Source: Paenibacillus sp. P25
GTDB lineage: Bacteria; Bacillota; Bacilli; Paenibacillales; NBRC-103111
Assembly (NCBI GenBank): GCA_024704175.1
Contig: CP085629.1
Coordinates: forward strand, 5,766,001-5,830,000
Reading direction: 5' to 3'
Length of the DNA: 64,000 nucleotides
The translations under genes were made by a program, and so were the position numbers. Positions 1-8,499 of this stretch are shown one piece after another. The stretch's first letter is position 1; every line of letters begins with the position of its first letter. The notes beneath the pieces were generated by a model. The model was not told the origin of the DNA and ran no database searches. It was given only the letters and a program-made list of their open reading frames with translations.

Positions 1-1302
1 GCCTGCCGGCTGGAGTAAGGATAGCTTTGATACTGCTGATAGAGCGCCGACCAGCCGCCTCCGCCCGCTCCCCATACGGGATAATCGGCGACGATCTTCA
101 TTGCGTCCTTATAGAAATACCCCCGTTCAAGCACGCTGTGCTGCTCCAGGTTAATGCTTTCAAGCCGGTTCTGAAGGCTCTGAGGCAGAAGCGACAAGGT
201 CGCCGGAATCTGCAGCACCAGGAGGCCCAGCCCCATCACAATGATGGCGGCGCCGGCCATGGCAAACCGGTTGTAGAACGTTTTCCAACCGGCCGTAGCC
301 GAGTCCAGGCGGGGCACTACCAACTTGGCGAAAGCCCAGATGATCAGCGCGCTTGCCGCGGAGCCTGCGGCCGTGACCGCCCAAACCGTCATATTGCCGG
401 AGAGGCTGAACGCTTTTTGCAGCGCCAGCCCGGCATTCGTCGCATAGGAGGACAGCAGCAGAGCGGCGACTGTGGAGACGACAAGATTGAAAAAGAAGCG
501 CCGCCTGTTTCGCAAGCCTCAGAAAAGGCAGCACGCAAAGCAGAATCACCGGAATCAGCACCAAACCGCCCCGCGACAGCGTCAGCAGCAGCGACAGGAA
601 TACGGGCGCAAGGAAGAGGGCATGAATGATGCGCTCATAGGCTCTGGCGGCGGTCACGCTCCGGTACAGCCCTGCGAACATCAATGCAATCAGGAAAGCG
701 GCATACGAGTTGGCATAAGTAAAGATCGAGGTGAGACGGTTCTCCACGATAATCGCCGCCGCGGTGTCGGGGATATTGCCGAACCAATACAAGAGGCCGT
801 AAATCACGATGAAGTAACCGGCGGCAAGCATCGCTTCGGCCGTCCAGACCGCTCCGCTTCTTTTCTGCACGACCCCTGCCCCGATCACGAAGAAAGCGGC
901 ATACATCAACTGGGAGTAGAGACCCTGCAGTGCCATATAAGGCGAAGCGGCGTGGAATACGGCGGCCAGATAGAGCAGCGGAATAAGCCAGACATACAGC
1001 AGGGCATAGGCCGTCCACCCCTCCGGCTTCCAGTGCCTGAAGACGTACCAGGCCATCAGGAGCAAGGCAGCGAACACGCACAAATAAGCGATATACACCG
1101 GATAATAAAAGCCGAGAAAAGTGTATTTCCCGTCAAATTCGATTCTTGTAGACAGAAATAAGCCTCGGTTATAGGGAGCCAGAATCAGGAATAAAACGAC
1201 GAATGACAGCAGAATACCGTAAAGTCCGGATCCTTCGGACGGCACCGCCGCTTTTGGCGACCGGTACGGATTCTTGTAAGGTGATGCGTTTGGTTTTGCC
1301 AC
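1..1302 (-). CDS. O-antigen ligase / O-oligosaccharyltransferase-like membrane protein (3' end outside window, frameshifted)
   Basis: Polytopic membrane protein of the O-antigen ligase (Wzy_C) type, paralogous over its whole visible length to the protein at 48987-51470. Shared blocks include the hydrophobic N-terminus, the FxYANSYAAFLIA-like segment, the TLSRGGLVL segment and, near the window edge, QHSVLERG, a Gly-rich GAGGGGW stretch and SSRQ. GTG start at 1302 behind a GGAGG Shine-Dalgarno. The frame breaks in an A5 run at 490-494: removing one A restores a continuous protein aligned residue for residue with the paralogue. The end of the gene lies beyond base 1. By analogy with WsfB/WsaB of S-layer glycosylation clusters it may transfer glycan from undecaprenyl diphosphate to protein outside the membrane. 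Ligation to a wall polymer is an alternative. Confidence 0.75.
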
Positions 1303-1463
1303 AGTAAGGATACCTCCACTTTTTATCCCGGTTCGAAGCCGGATGATCCAACCTATTAACCCGTTGAATATTTTACCATATAAAGGAAGAGCGTGTCATC
1401 TTGAAAACCCTCGTTTTCCCAGCGCCCGAAGTAAGGTATAATAGGTATGAGGTGACCGAACGA

Positions 1464-1889
1464 ATGCATAACGCGTTTATGTGGTTTATTTTCTTCTGGG
1501 TGTTCGTCCTGCTGTTCATGATGTCGGTCGGCGGGTACTTTATGTTCCGGAAGTTCTTTAAAGTGCTGCCCAAGGAAGACGGCAAATCCAAGCTCGACTG
1601 GCAAAACTATTACGTCGAAGCCTCCCGGCATTTATGGACGGACGAGGCCAAGGCTTTCCTCGACCTCTTGGTCGATCCCGTTCCGAAGCCGTTCCGCGAT
1701 ATTGCGAAGCATTCAATTGCCGCAAGAATCGGCCAGGTCGCTCTGGAAGCGAAGGCGGACCGGGTGACGCGCGAGCACTGCATCGAAGGATACATACTGG
1801 CGACGCCGCGGCGCGATTACAAGAGCCTGACCAGTTACTTGGAAAAACAGCAGATCGACTACACTCCCTTCAAGCACTTGCTGCAATAA
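1464..1889 (+). CDS. DUF2621 (YneK-like) membrane protein with PCP_red-like domain
   Basis: About 141 aa. One N-terminal transmembrane segment (residues about 4-28, Phe/Val/Met-rich) is followed by a soluble domain with the Trp...Ala...Phe-Leu...Pro-x-Pro...Val-Thr-x-Glu pattern of the light-independent protochlorophyllide reductase C-terminal (PCP_red) fold, as in B. subtilis YneK. I chose the ATG at 1464 because a GAGGTGA Shine-Dalgarno sits 8 nt upstream; an upstream TTG at 1401 has no such site. It is divergent from the ligase-like gene and is followed at once by a terminator, so it is probably monocistronic. The function of the family is not established. Confidence 0.7.
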   Translation: MHNAFMWFIFFWVFVLLFMMSVGGYFMFRKFFKVLPKEDGKSKLDWQNYYVEASRHLWTDEAKAFLDLLVDPVPKPFRDIAKHSIAARIGQVALEAKADRVTREHCIEGYILATPRRDYKSLTSYLEKQQIDYTPFKHLLQ

Positions 1890-1901
1890 ACATCTAAAAT
1901 G

Positions 1902-1938
1902 AAAGCCGCCCTCCGAAAATCCGGAGGACAGCTTTTTT
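1902..1938. terminator. Rho-independent terminator, usable from both sides
   Basis: AAAGC and CCTCCG arms pair with CGGAGG and GCTTTTTT around an AAAAT loop. The T-run follows on the plus strand (YneK-like gene). The minus side lies just downstream of the SLH gene end at 1970. Confidence 0.75.
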
Positions 1939-1969
1939 GTTCCCTCTGGTTGGCTCCTTGCCCGAAGGC

Positions 1970-3351
1970 TTACTTCTTTTTCTTCGGGTTCGGATCCTCA
2001 TCGGATACCTTCACCGATAAGGTCGCCGTGAAATCGGTCTTTTTGTTCGGATTCGGCACCCGCCGCTGGGTCTTAATCCCGACCGTCGTTACGCCGCTGA
2101 CCTGCAGGGTCAAAGGCGACTCCTCCTGCTTCACGAACCCGACCTGCCCGTCGATGATGACATAGAGGTCTACCTTCTCAAGCGACTTCAGGTCGATCAG
2201 CATGTACTTTTTACCTTGGGGTTGGACGGCGGTCTCGATCTCGCCCTTCAGCTGCAGATCCTTCGTGATGATCCCCTTATCGTCAAAATAATCCTGTACG
2301 CGGATCGTCGCTTTATCGGACCAAGCGGATCCCGTCACCCCGCCCCTCTGTTCGGAGCAATCACGTTGCTGTTCGGGTTGTACGTGAACGGGCTGTCCGT
2401 CCCTCCGCCGCTTGCCGCCGTACTTCCCGCGGCGGTCCCGGAACTCGTGGAATCCAAATCAATGGAGGAGTAGTCGGAAAGCCAGTAATTCTTCTTTAGG
2501 AAACGATAAATCCGGTCCAGAATCGTTACCGCTTCCGCGCGGGTCATCCGGTCGGTCGGACGGAAATAACCGTCGTCGGTCGGGGTCATAATGCCGGAAG
2601 CCTGCAGGCTCGCGAGCCCCTTGATTTCCACATTCGACAGCGGATCGTCGCCCAGACGGCAGTCGGTCCGGTCGGTGCCGAGCATCAGGGCCGGATACAC
2701 ATCCTGCGTTTCCACGCTCATCAGACCATCAGCGACATAGCGGCCGTCCGACCCGGCAAAGCTGGCATAATCGGCCGCGTTCGCGAACGTTTTGACCGGA
2801 ATGTCCTTGAAGGTGGCCACGAGAGAGCAGGCATCATTATCACTGATACGCCGATCGATCAGTCGGTTGTCGAAGAAGGCGTACAGCATGAGCGCCAGCT
2901 GAAGCCGCGTAAGCTGCATCTCCGGCCGGAAAGCCAGCTCTCCGTTCCGGTTCAGCCCGTAACCGCCGACCGAGAAGGAAGTATTATAAATTTCGCCGAT
3001 CGGCTTGTAGGCCCAGTGGGATTCCGGCAAATCTGTAAAGTAGCTGATTTTTTGCATTCCCTTGGAATTCAGGTTCGGGCGGTACTTGTCAAACAAGCGG
3101 TATACCATTGCCGTCCATTCCGCTTTGCTGACGGTTTGGTCCGGACGGAACGTCCCGTCGGGATACCCGGTCAGCACCTGCTTGGCCGCCATAGACTGGA
3201 TGGAAGGAACAGCCCAGGCATAACGCTTGGCATCCACGTCGGAGAAGGTCCCTGCGGCATTCATGATTCCCGCCGGCAGCACTCCCCAAAGAACGGCGAC
3301 CGCTAACACCAATGACATCAGGCGAATGAAAGAATGATATTGCTTTACCAT
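1970..3351 (-). CDS. SLH-domain surface protein (frameshifted near 2340)
   Basis: Secreted cell-surface protein of about 459 aa after repair. An N-terminal signal peptide (hydrophobic stretch to residue about 32, Ala-Gly cleavage region) is followed by three SLH repeats, seen as FSDVD...WAVPSI, FTDLPESHWAY and a third repeat near residues 220-290 with FRPTDRMTRAEA. Next come a Ser/Gly/Thr linker and a 120-residue beta-rich domain ending in a Lys-rich tail. SLH repeats in this group bind pyruvylated secondary wall polymer. The first frame ends at 2335 in a GGGGCGGGG tract, and a GTG reopens the next frame with a TGA/GTG overlap. One missing G would fuse the two. Translational coupling of two proteins is the alternative. 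Confidence 0.75.
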
Positions 3352-3412
3352 AATCAGGCCTCCAATCTCTTCTCTTTTTATCGGATGCGGAGACCGAGAA
3401 TGTTACCTTTTG

Positions 3413-3439
3413 GAAAAAAAGAACGGCCGGCGGCCGTTC
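3413..3439 (-). terminator. Rho-independent terminator of the glycerophosphodiesterase gene
   Basis: Perfect 8-bp stem GAACGGCC / GGCCGTTC with a 3-nt loop, followed on the minus strand by seven T. It lies 13 nt after the stop codon. Confidence 0.9.
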
Positions 3440-3452
3440 AGGGGATGATAGA

Positions 3453-4196
3453 TTACGAGGTCGTCACTTGATCGAGCAGCGCCTTCAGGCGGGCAGGGTA
3501 ATCCGTAATAATTCCCGACATGCCGGCATTCACTGCCCACTGCAGGTCCGTGGGCTCGTTCAAGGTATAAGGGTAGACTTGCAGGCCGTGCTCCACGGCA
3601 TCCTTCACGTCCTCCGGCTCGATGAGCCGGAAATATGGATGGAGCGAATAGACCTCCATGCCGGTCGCTTCCGCCATTTTCCGGTGGTCGGCGAAATTGG
3701 CCGTATACAGCGGCCCGATCCGAAGCCGCGGCTCCGCATGCTTCAAGCGAAGCAGCGTTTTATGATCAAACGAGGACACCACTACGCTCTCAAGCCTGCT
3801 ATATTGCTTCAGCGACTCGAGGAAACGCTCCTCCAGCCTCGGTGAATACGGGCACTTGATTTCAACATTGATCATGATCTCCGAAGGAATCATAGCAAAC
3901 ACTTCGTCCAGCGAGCGGCGCGGTTCCCCGGCAAAACGCCCGTCAAACCAGCGCCCGGCATCCAGCTTCTTAAGCTCGGGTACCGTCAGTTCAGCGATAG
4001 CACCCGCGCCGTCCGTAGTCCGGTTCACCGTAGCATCGTGGCAAACCACAATCTCCCCATCCGCCGAGAAATGAATATCCAATTCGATCGCCTCCGCTCC
4101 CTGCCTGAGAGCCAAGGCAAACGAAGCCAGCGTATTTTCAGGCGCTTCTCCGGCGACCCCACGATGGCCGATAATCAGCGGCCGAACCTTGTTCAT
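3453..4196 (-). CDS. Glycerophosphodiester phosphodiesterase (GlpQ/UgpQ family)
   Basis: About 247 aa; hydrolyses glycerophosphodiesters to sn-glycerol-3-phosphate and an alcohol. The family signature is clear: IGHRG at the N-terminus, PENT, a GADAIELDIH-like segment (here GAEAIELDI), VCHD with the catalytic His, and a VEIK metal-binding segment. There is no signal peptide, so it is a cytosolic UgpQ-type enzyme. Two in-frame ATGs occur at 4202 and 4196. I prefer 4196 because the AGAGGGG Shine-Dalgarno abuts the first and sits about 6 nt from the second. It stands alone, with its own terminator downstream. Confidence 0.9.
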   Translation of the reverse strand: MNKVRPLIIGHRGVAGEAPENTLASFALALRQGAEAIELDIHFSADGEIVVCHDATVNRTTDGAGAIAELTVPELKKLDAGRWFDGRFAGEPRRSLDEVFAMIPSEIMINVEIKCPYSPRLEERFLESLKQYSRLESVVVSSFDHKTLLRLKHAEPRLRIGPLYTANFADHRKMAEATGMEVYSLHPYFRLIEPEDVKDAVEHGLQVYPYTLNEPTDLQWAVNAGMSGIITDYPARLKALLDQVTTS

Positions 4197-4326
4197 GGTC
4201 ATCCCCTCTTCCCTTTTCCTCGTGTGGAGGCCGGGGCTGATGAACCTTAGTCCATGCGCCGCCCAGCCGGCATCCGAATTTCATTATGTGCCGGAAGGAA
4301 CGGCGGAGGCAAGGGCTTGCGGGCCT

Positions 4327-4878
4327 TCATTCGTTAAAGATTATGTAAAGGCCGGTCGCTTCAAAAGATACGCCGAATACGCGACCCGCAGCTGCATTCA
4401 ATTCTTCATCCGTCAAATTTCTTACCCCGCTAACAATAAAGGGAGTTAAAAATCTCATGCCGATCAAGTTGCTGGTTGCCTGGAACGGTTTGATCAATTC
4501 GCTGAAGGAATACTGGTTGGAGCCTCCCGCCTGATAAGCCTCCGCCGCACCTCCGGTCGTGAACGCCAGGCCGAACTCTTTCCCATGCAGCTTATTCCCG
4601 TTCGACCCGTAAGCCCAGCCGTAAGTGAGCACAGCATCAAACCACTGCTTGAGCAGGGCCGGAGAGCTGTACCAGAAAAAAGGAAATTGAAAAATAATCC
4701 TATCGTGCGCCAAGAGAAGCTCCTGTTCCTTCGCTACGTCGATTTTAAAATCCGGGTATGCCGCGTACAAATCATGTACGGTAACCTCCGCATTCTTCCC
4801 GGCCGCTTCGGCAAGTCGGGCATTCACCCGCGATTGGCTTAAATCAGGATGCACAAGCACTACCAAAACTTTACTCAT
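4327..4878 (-). CDS. NAD(P)H dehydrogenase / quinone reductase-like flavoprotein (MdaB/YwrO/KefF type)
   Basis: About 183 aa flavodoxin-fold protein. It starts MSKVLVVLVHPDLSQS, a typical first strand and phosphate loop. It carries FQFPFFWYSSPALLKQW, the conserved FMN/active-site segment of the family, then LTYGWAYG and TTGGA. The family reduces quinones or other electrophiles with two electrons from NAD(P)H in the cytosol. The ATG at 4878 is chosen because the conserved domain begins there and AAGGAG lies about 13 nt upstream; a longer upstream frame has no homology-like sequence. Monocistronic. Confidence 0.85.
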   Translation of the reverse strand: MSKVLVVLVHPDLSQSRVNARLAEAAGKNAEVTVHDLYAAYPDFKIDVAKEQELLLAHDRIIFQFPFFWYSSPALLKQWFDAVLTYGWAYGSNGNKLHGKEFGLAFTTGGAAEAYQAGGSNQYSFSELIKPFQATSNLIGMRFLTPFIVSGVRNLTDEELNAAAGRVFGVSFEATGLYIIFNE

Positions 4879-5149
4879 TTGATTTCTGCACTCCTTATCA
4901 TATTGTTTGTACATACAAAATATATCGAAAGGAAAAAATCTTGTCAAACCCTCCTATGAACCGCTTTATCCATGGACGAGGTTCCTTTGCTATTTTATCC
5001 CGAGGGAACCGTCTCTATTTCGTGAAATCCAAATCCACGGTAAAAGCCGTCCTTTTCCCTCAAGAAAAGAGGAATATTCCGCTTTTTGTGGAACCCATAA
5101 GTACAGGTATGTCTTTCGGTGCTCCATATCCATTCAACGAGGTGATCGG

Positions 5150-5428
5150 ATGATGAACGGAAACGGATGGTGGATCCTTGCGGGGATTGTCATATTGGCG
5201 GCAGGGATCGAATTCGTCCGGCAGGTTCGCAAACGGCGGGGAAACTCCCGGGTAGCGCGGCTTTCCGATTTCAGCAAGAAACGGGGCGTTTTGAGACAGA
5301 GTCGCTCCTTTTGCAAGCGGAAGGTCCCCGCCAAGGAGCTCTCCTTCTATGCCCGGCACGGCAAAGCCATCGGCGTCTGCAAAGCCTGCCGGCCGCAGGC
5401 CGAGCGCCAGGCGCTTCTTCGCTTATAA
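5150..5428 (+). CDS. Small single-pass membrane protein, unknown function
   Basis: 92 aa starting at the ATG-ATG at 5150, with a strong GAGGTGATC Shine-Dalgarno. Residues about 6-26 form one transmembrane helix, followed by a very basic cytosolic tail. Two short Cys motifs (FCKRKVP near residue 54; VCKACR near residue 75) could bind a metal, but they are not a recognised zinc ribbon. I do not recognise the family. The gene stands between a flavoprotein gene and a tRNA cluster on the opposite strand, with a hairpin 13 nt downstream. Confidence 0.55.
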   Translation: MMNGNGWWILAGIVILAAGIEFVRQVRKRRGNSRVARLSDFSKKRGVLRQSRSFCKRKVPAKELSFYARHGKAIGVCKACRPQAERQALLRL

Positions 5429-5440
5429 CAGTTCCAGATA

Positions 5441-5475
5441 GCACAAGAGGCCTCCGCCCCTCGGGCGAAGACCTC
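5441..5475. other. GC-rich hairpin between small gene and tRNA-Leu
   Basis: AGAGG(C)CTCCGCCC pairs with GGGCG(A)AG(A)CCTCT around a CTCG loop. No T-tract follows on either strand, so it is a stem-loop of uncertain role rather than a proven terminator. Confidence 0.4.
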
Positions 5476-5493
5476 TATGGATGTGAATCGGTA

Positions 5494-5576
5494 TGCGGTT
5501 GAGAGGACTCGAACCTCCACGGGCGTAAGCCCACTACCCCCTCAAGATAGCGTGTCTGCCATTCCACCACAACCGC
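5494..5576 (-). tRNA. tRNA-Leu(GAG), copy 2
   Basis: 83-nt class II tRNA. The 7-bp acceptor GCGGTTG / CAACCGC, a long variable arm and the T-arm GGTTCGAGTCC are visible. The anticodon loop TTGAGGG gives GAG. No CCA is encoded. The sequence is identical to the copy at 5718-5800. Confidence 0.95.
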
Positions 5577-5589
5577 AAGTTTACAAATC

Positions 5590-5618
5590 ATTATAACCTT
5601 TTCTTCGTGCAGAGTAAA
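5590..5618 (-). promoter_or_regulatory. Sigma-A-type promoter of the second tRNA-Leu
   Basis: On the minus strand TTTACT (5613-5618) and TATAAT (5590-5595) are separated by 17 bp. The tRNA starts 13 nt past the -10, so the site fits a tRNA promoter. Confidence 0.6.
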
Positions 5619-5671
5619 GTATTCAAATCATGTGAGCCGCGTTAAGATCCAGGGATTCCTTCTCCCCACAG

Positions 5672-5697
5672 AAAAAAGCCCGCATCCGCGAGCTTCT
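5672..5697 (-). terminator. Terminator of the tRNA-Glu/tRNA-Leu unit
   Basis: Minus-strand stem GCTCGC / GCGGGC, extended by AAGC / GCTT, around a short loop and followed by six T. It separates the two tRNA-Leu copies into two transcription units. Confidence 0.8.
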
Positions 5698-5717
5698 TTA
5701 AAGGACTTCATACTGAA

Positions 5718-5800
5718 TGCGGTTGAGAGGACTCGAACCTCCACGGGCGTAAGCCCACTACCCCCTCAAGATAGCGTGTCTGCCATTCCACCACAACCGC
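5718..5800 (-). tRNA. tRNA-Leu(GAG), copy 1
   Basis: Base-for-base repeat of the tRNA-Leu at 5494-5576: same acceptor, GAG anticodon and no encoded CCA. It follows tRNA-Glu by 50 nt in the same unit. Confidence 0.95.
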
Positions 5801-5850
5801 ATATTCCGAATCACAATCGGCACCAAGGCACTACCGCTTGTTATAAAAAA

Positions 5851-5925
5851 TGGTGACCCGTAGGGGATTCGAACCCCTGTTACCTCCGTGAAAGGGAGGT
5901 GTCTTAACCCCTTGACCAACGGGCC
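5851..5925 (-). tRNA. tRNA-Glu(TTC)
   Basis: Acceptor GGCCCGT / ACGGGTC with discriminator A and an encoded CCA (5851-5853). The anticodon loop CTTTCAC gives TTC. The T-arm GGGGTTCGAATCCCC is intact. Confidence 0.95.
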
Positions 5926-5967
5926 TTGCTAGTCCGGAAATCGCCGCCCTTTTGAGCGACAAGAGTT

Positions 5968-5996
5968 ATTATATCCGAATCGTCTGCGATTGACAA
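5968..5996 (-). promoter_or_regulatory. Sigma-A promoter of the tRNA-Glu/tRNA-Leu unit
   Basis: Minus-strand TTGTCA (5991-5996), 17-bp spacer, perfect TATAAT (5968-5973), about 40 nt upstream of tRNA-Glu. A near-consensus stable-RNA promoter. Confidence 0.85.
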
Positions 5997-6051
5997 GCTT
6001 TTTTATAATTATTTTTTCAAAGATTCATAAGAGGACGGCGGCTTCTGTAAG

Positions 6052-6081
6052 TTGGGCCTCAGCCTTCGGGTATGCTACAAT
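6052..6081 (+). promoter_or_regulatory. Probable extended -10 promoter of corA
   Basis: TTGGGC (6052-6057), 18-bp spacer, TACAAT (6076-6081) preceded by TG at 6073-6074. About 50 nt upstream of the corA start. Confidence 0.5.
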
Positions 6082-6133
6082 CGGGGTATTCTCATTAGTA
6101 ACGCCGAATATCCCAATCCGAGGTGCTGTTTCC

Positions 6134-7066
6134 ATGCTGGTTTACCGCTCATCCTCCAATCAAACGATAGAATCCGAGATCCGTACACCCGCAGAAGGCG
6201 AGATGGTCTGGATTTGTTTGGACAATGCCGACGCTTCGCAGGTGGAACATGTTGTGGGACAGCTGTACCACTGCCATCCCTTGGTGGTGGAGGATTGCGT
6301 TAAATTGAATCAGCGTCCCAAGCTGGACCGTTATAAGGACCATGTATTCATTACCTTTTTTGCCGTCGTCGATAAAAAGCTGAATACCGCCGAGATCGGG
6401 ATCGTCGTGGGTGAGAACTTCGTCATTACCGTCAGCAAAAAGCCGATCCCCCTGTTGAATGGGCCGCAGGAACGTTTTCTGAAGGCGGAGGAGTCGATGC
6501 ATAGTCCCGGAAAAATACTGCACCGTATCCTGGACCAGTGCGTTGACGAATACACGGATATTATTAACCATGTGGAAGACCGGGTGGACCGGATGGAGCA
6601 GCGCATTTTCAATAATCCTTATCTCAACGTGGCCAAGGAAATTTTCCAGCTGAAACGTACCTTCCATAAGCTTCGCCGTACCATAGCTGAGGAAAAAACC
6701 ATCCTCGGCACCATCAGCCATCAGAACTTCCCGTTCATCACCAAGGAAGCGGAAGTTTATTTCATCGATATTTATGACCACGTTTCACGGGTGCTCGATT
6801 CGCTGGACGTATTCCGCGAGTCGCTGACCGGGCCGCTTGAGCTGCAAATGAGCATGAAATCCGACCGGATGAATCAAATTATGAAAACCTTGACGATCCT
6901 AAGCTCCATCTTCCTGCCGCTGACTTTCATCGTCGGTCTGTACGGCATGAACTTTAAAAATATCCCCGAGCTCAGCTGGGACTTTGGCTATGCTTATGTC
7001 TGGGCCGTTATGATCGCCATCACCGTTGTAATGTGGCTCATTTTCAAGTGGAAACGTTGGATTTGA
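6134..7066 (+). CDS. corA: CorA-family magnesium/divalent metal transporter
   Basis: About 310 aa. A soluble N-terminal alpha/beta domain leads into a long helical stalk (residues about 150-245). Two C-terminal transmembrane helices follow, with the family-defining YGMN pore motif at the end of TM1 and a basic KWKRWI tail. The protein forms a pentameric Mg2+/Co2+ channel in the cytoplasmic membrane. I start at 6134, where the GAGGTG Shine-Dalgarno sits 9 nt upstream; the frame stays open upstream to 5990, but there it overlaps the tRNA promoter. It is monocistronic and convergent with galE across a shared hairpin. The length is normal and no breaks are seen. Confidence 0.93.
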   Translation: MLVYRSSSNQTIESEIRTPAEGEMVWICLDNADASQVEHVVGQLYHCHPLVVEDCVKLNQRPKLDRYKDHVFITFFAVVDKKLNTAEIGIVVGENFVITVSKKPIPLLNGPQERFLKAEESMHSPGKILHRILDQCVDEYTDIINHVEDRVDRMEQRIFNNPYLNVAKEIFQLKRTFHKLRRTIAEEKTILGTISHQNFPFITKEAEVYFIDIYDHVSRVLDSLDVFRESLTGPLELQMSMKSDRMNQIMKTLTILSSIFLPLTFIVGLYGMNFKNIPELSWDFGYAYVWAVMIAITVVMWLIFKWKRWI

Positions 7067-7070
7067 GGAA

Positions 7071-7112
7071 GTGCCACCAGGTGAAGGCAACCGAATCCGA
7101 CCTGGTGGCATT
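7071..7112. terminator. Bidirectional hairpin between corA and galE
   Basis: Perfect 11-bp inverted repeat TGCCACCAGGT / ACCTGGTGGCA with a 17-nt loop between two convergent genes. The flanking T-runs are weak on both sides. Confidence 0.65.
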
Positions 7113-7128
7113 AAAACGTATACAAATA

Positions 7129-8142
7129 CTATTCTAAATATCCATTAGGATTATTGGATTGCCAACGCCACGCATCAATGCACATTTCTTCTATACTCTT
7201 TTCTGCTATCCAACCAAGCCCTTCCTTCGCTTTCCCTGGGTCCGCATAACAGACCGCAACATCACCTGGCCGACGAGCTACTACTTGGTAAGGTACTTTA
7301 ATTCCTGTGGCATTCTCGAATGCATGAATGAGTTCGAGCACACTGTATCCTTTCCCGGTACCAATATTGTATGGTTCCGCTCCAACACCAGTTTGAACCT
7401 TCTCCAGCGCTTTCAAATGCCCTTTTGCCAAATCCACTACATGGATATAATCCCGTACCCCAGTGCCGTCATTGGTTGGATAATCATTGCCGAAGACATT
7501 CAATTGTTTAAGCTTTCCTACAGCCACTTGTGTTATATAAGGCATTAAATTATTTGGTATTCCATTTGGATCTTCGCCAATCCTGCCACTTGGGTGAGCC
7601 CCCACCGGGTTAAAATAACGAAGTAAAGAGATGCTCCAAGTGGGATCAGAAATAAACAGGTCTCTTAAAATTTCTTCGATCATAAGCTTAGTTCGTCCAT
7701 ACGGATTAGTGGCACTTAGTGCAGAATCTTCTCTAATCGGTACCCTTTCCGACATCCCATATACCGTTGCTGAAGAGCTGAATACCAATTTCTTCACATC
7801 ATACTTTTGCATGGTTTCTATGAGATTAAGCGTTCCTGATATATTGTTCTGATAATAGTGTAAAGGCTTCTGTACCGATTCACCAACCGCCTTTAAACCC
7901 GCAAAATGGATTACCGCTTCAATATAATTTTCGGAAAAAATCTTATCTAGCGCATAGCTGTCCAAAAGATCTATGTTGTAAAACCGCAATGATTTTTCTG
8001 TAATTTCCTGTACTCGTTTTATAGATACCGGGGAGCTCTTTAAAAAGTTATCCACAACAATGACCCTGTAGTCTTTTTGCAACAATTCTACACATGTATG
8101 ACTTCCAATATAACCCGCTCCACCAGTCAATAGAATGGTCAT
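7129..8142 (-). CDS. galE: UDP-glucose 4-epimerase
   Basis: 337 aa extended short-chain dehydrogenase that interconverts UDP-glucose and UDP-galactose. N-terminal Rossmann motif GGAGYIG, catalytic SSSATVYG and YGRTK (Tyr-x-x-x-Lys), and the GalE-specific RYFNPVGAH. ATG start at 8142 behind AAGGGAG. It is intact and of normal length. It stands alone about 10 kb from the glycan island, but could feed UDP-galactose to a galactose-type initiating transferase. It is noticeably more AT-rich than its neighbours corA and sprT. Confidence 0.93.
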   Translation of the reverse strand: MTILLTGGAGYIGSHTCVELLQKDYRVIVVDNFLKSSPVSIKRVQEITEKSLRFYNIDLLDSYALDKIFSENYIEAVIHFAGLKAVGESVQKPLHYYQNNISGTLNLIETMQKYDVKKLVFSSSATVYGMSERVPIREDSALSATNPYGRTKLMIEEILRDLFISDPTWSISLLRYFNPVGAHPSGRIGEDPNGIPNNLMPYITQVAVGKLKQLNVFGNDYPTNDGTGVRDYIHVVDLAKGHLKALEKVQTGVGAEPYNIGTGKGYSVLELIHAFENATGIKVPYQVVARRPGDVAVCYADPGKAKEGLGWIAEKSIEEMCIDAWRWQSNNPNGYLE

Positions 8143-8218
8143 ACCAAACTCCCTTATAATACATTGTACTTTTTCAAATAAAAATAATCTTTTCTACATT
8201 TCCCCCAATTATAGCACA

Positions 8219-8240
8219 AAAGCCGCCTTACGGCGGCTTT
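8219..8240 (-). terminator. Stem-loop terminator, first of two near-identical hairpins
   Basis: AAAGCCGCC / GGCGGCTTT with a 4-nt loop, followed on the minus strand by TTTTG. The core CCGCC-TTAC-GGCGG is repeated at 8365-8384. Confidence 0.65.
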
Positions 8241-8243
8241 CGA

Positions 8244-8356
8244 AGCTTTATACGGAGAGAGAGGGATACTCGCGGCTTTGCCAGCGAGACTCCGCGGGTT
8301 CATGCCCCCGCTTCGACGTCCCCTCTTCTCGGGTTCGAACCCCTCTCTTGTTCCGT
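8244..8356 (-). repeat. tRNA-Ser-3'-end-derived repeat remnant
   Basis: The plus-strand stretch TTTATACGGAGAGAGAGGGA at 8248-8267 duplicates the 3' flank and acceptor end of tRNA-Ser (8396-8415). The copy then loses the T-loop core: on the minus strand tRNA-Ser has GCGAG-GGTTCGA-ATCCC and the remnant has GCGAG-T-ATCCC. Further in lies a separate T-arm-like palindrome, GGGTTCGAACCC, at 8331-8342. No complete cloverleaf can be folded by eye. The unit is bracketed by two near-identical terminator hairpins, so hairpin plus tRNA end look duplicated together. Confidence 0.5.
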
Positions 8357-8364
8357 AAACGCAA

Positions 8365-8384
8365 AAAAACCGCCTTACGGCGGT
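8365..8384 (-). terminator. Terminator of the tRNA-Asn/tRNA-Ser unit
   Basis: ACCGCC / GGCGGT stem with a 4-nt loop and seven T on the minus strand, 17 nt past tRNA-Ser. Confidence 0.8.
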
Positions 8385-8400
8385 CTTTTTGCATTTTATA

Positions 8401-8488
8401 CGGAGAGAGAGGGATTCGAACCCTCGCACCACTTACGCAGTCTAACCCCTTAGCAGAGGGTCCCCTTGAGCCACTTGGGTATCTCTCC
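8401..8488 (-). tRNA. tRNA-Ser(GCT)
   Basis: 88-nt class II tRNA. The acceptor GGAGAGA / TCTCTCC, discriminator G, long variable arm and T-arm GGGTTCGAATCCC are visible. The anticodon loop CTGCTAA gives GCT. CCA is not encoded. Confidence 0.95.
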
Positions 8489-8499
8489 AAGAAAAGAAA

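Noticed and set aside
1401..1463. N-terminal extension of the DUF2621 protein
   Set aside because: No Shine-Dalgarno; the hydrophobic N-terminus and GAGGTGA fit the ATG at 1464.
5988..6009. TTGACA followed by TATAAT as a corA promoter on the plus strand
   Set aside because: Spacing is only 8 bp; the same bases form a perfectly spaced promoter for tRNA-Glu on the minus strand.
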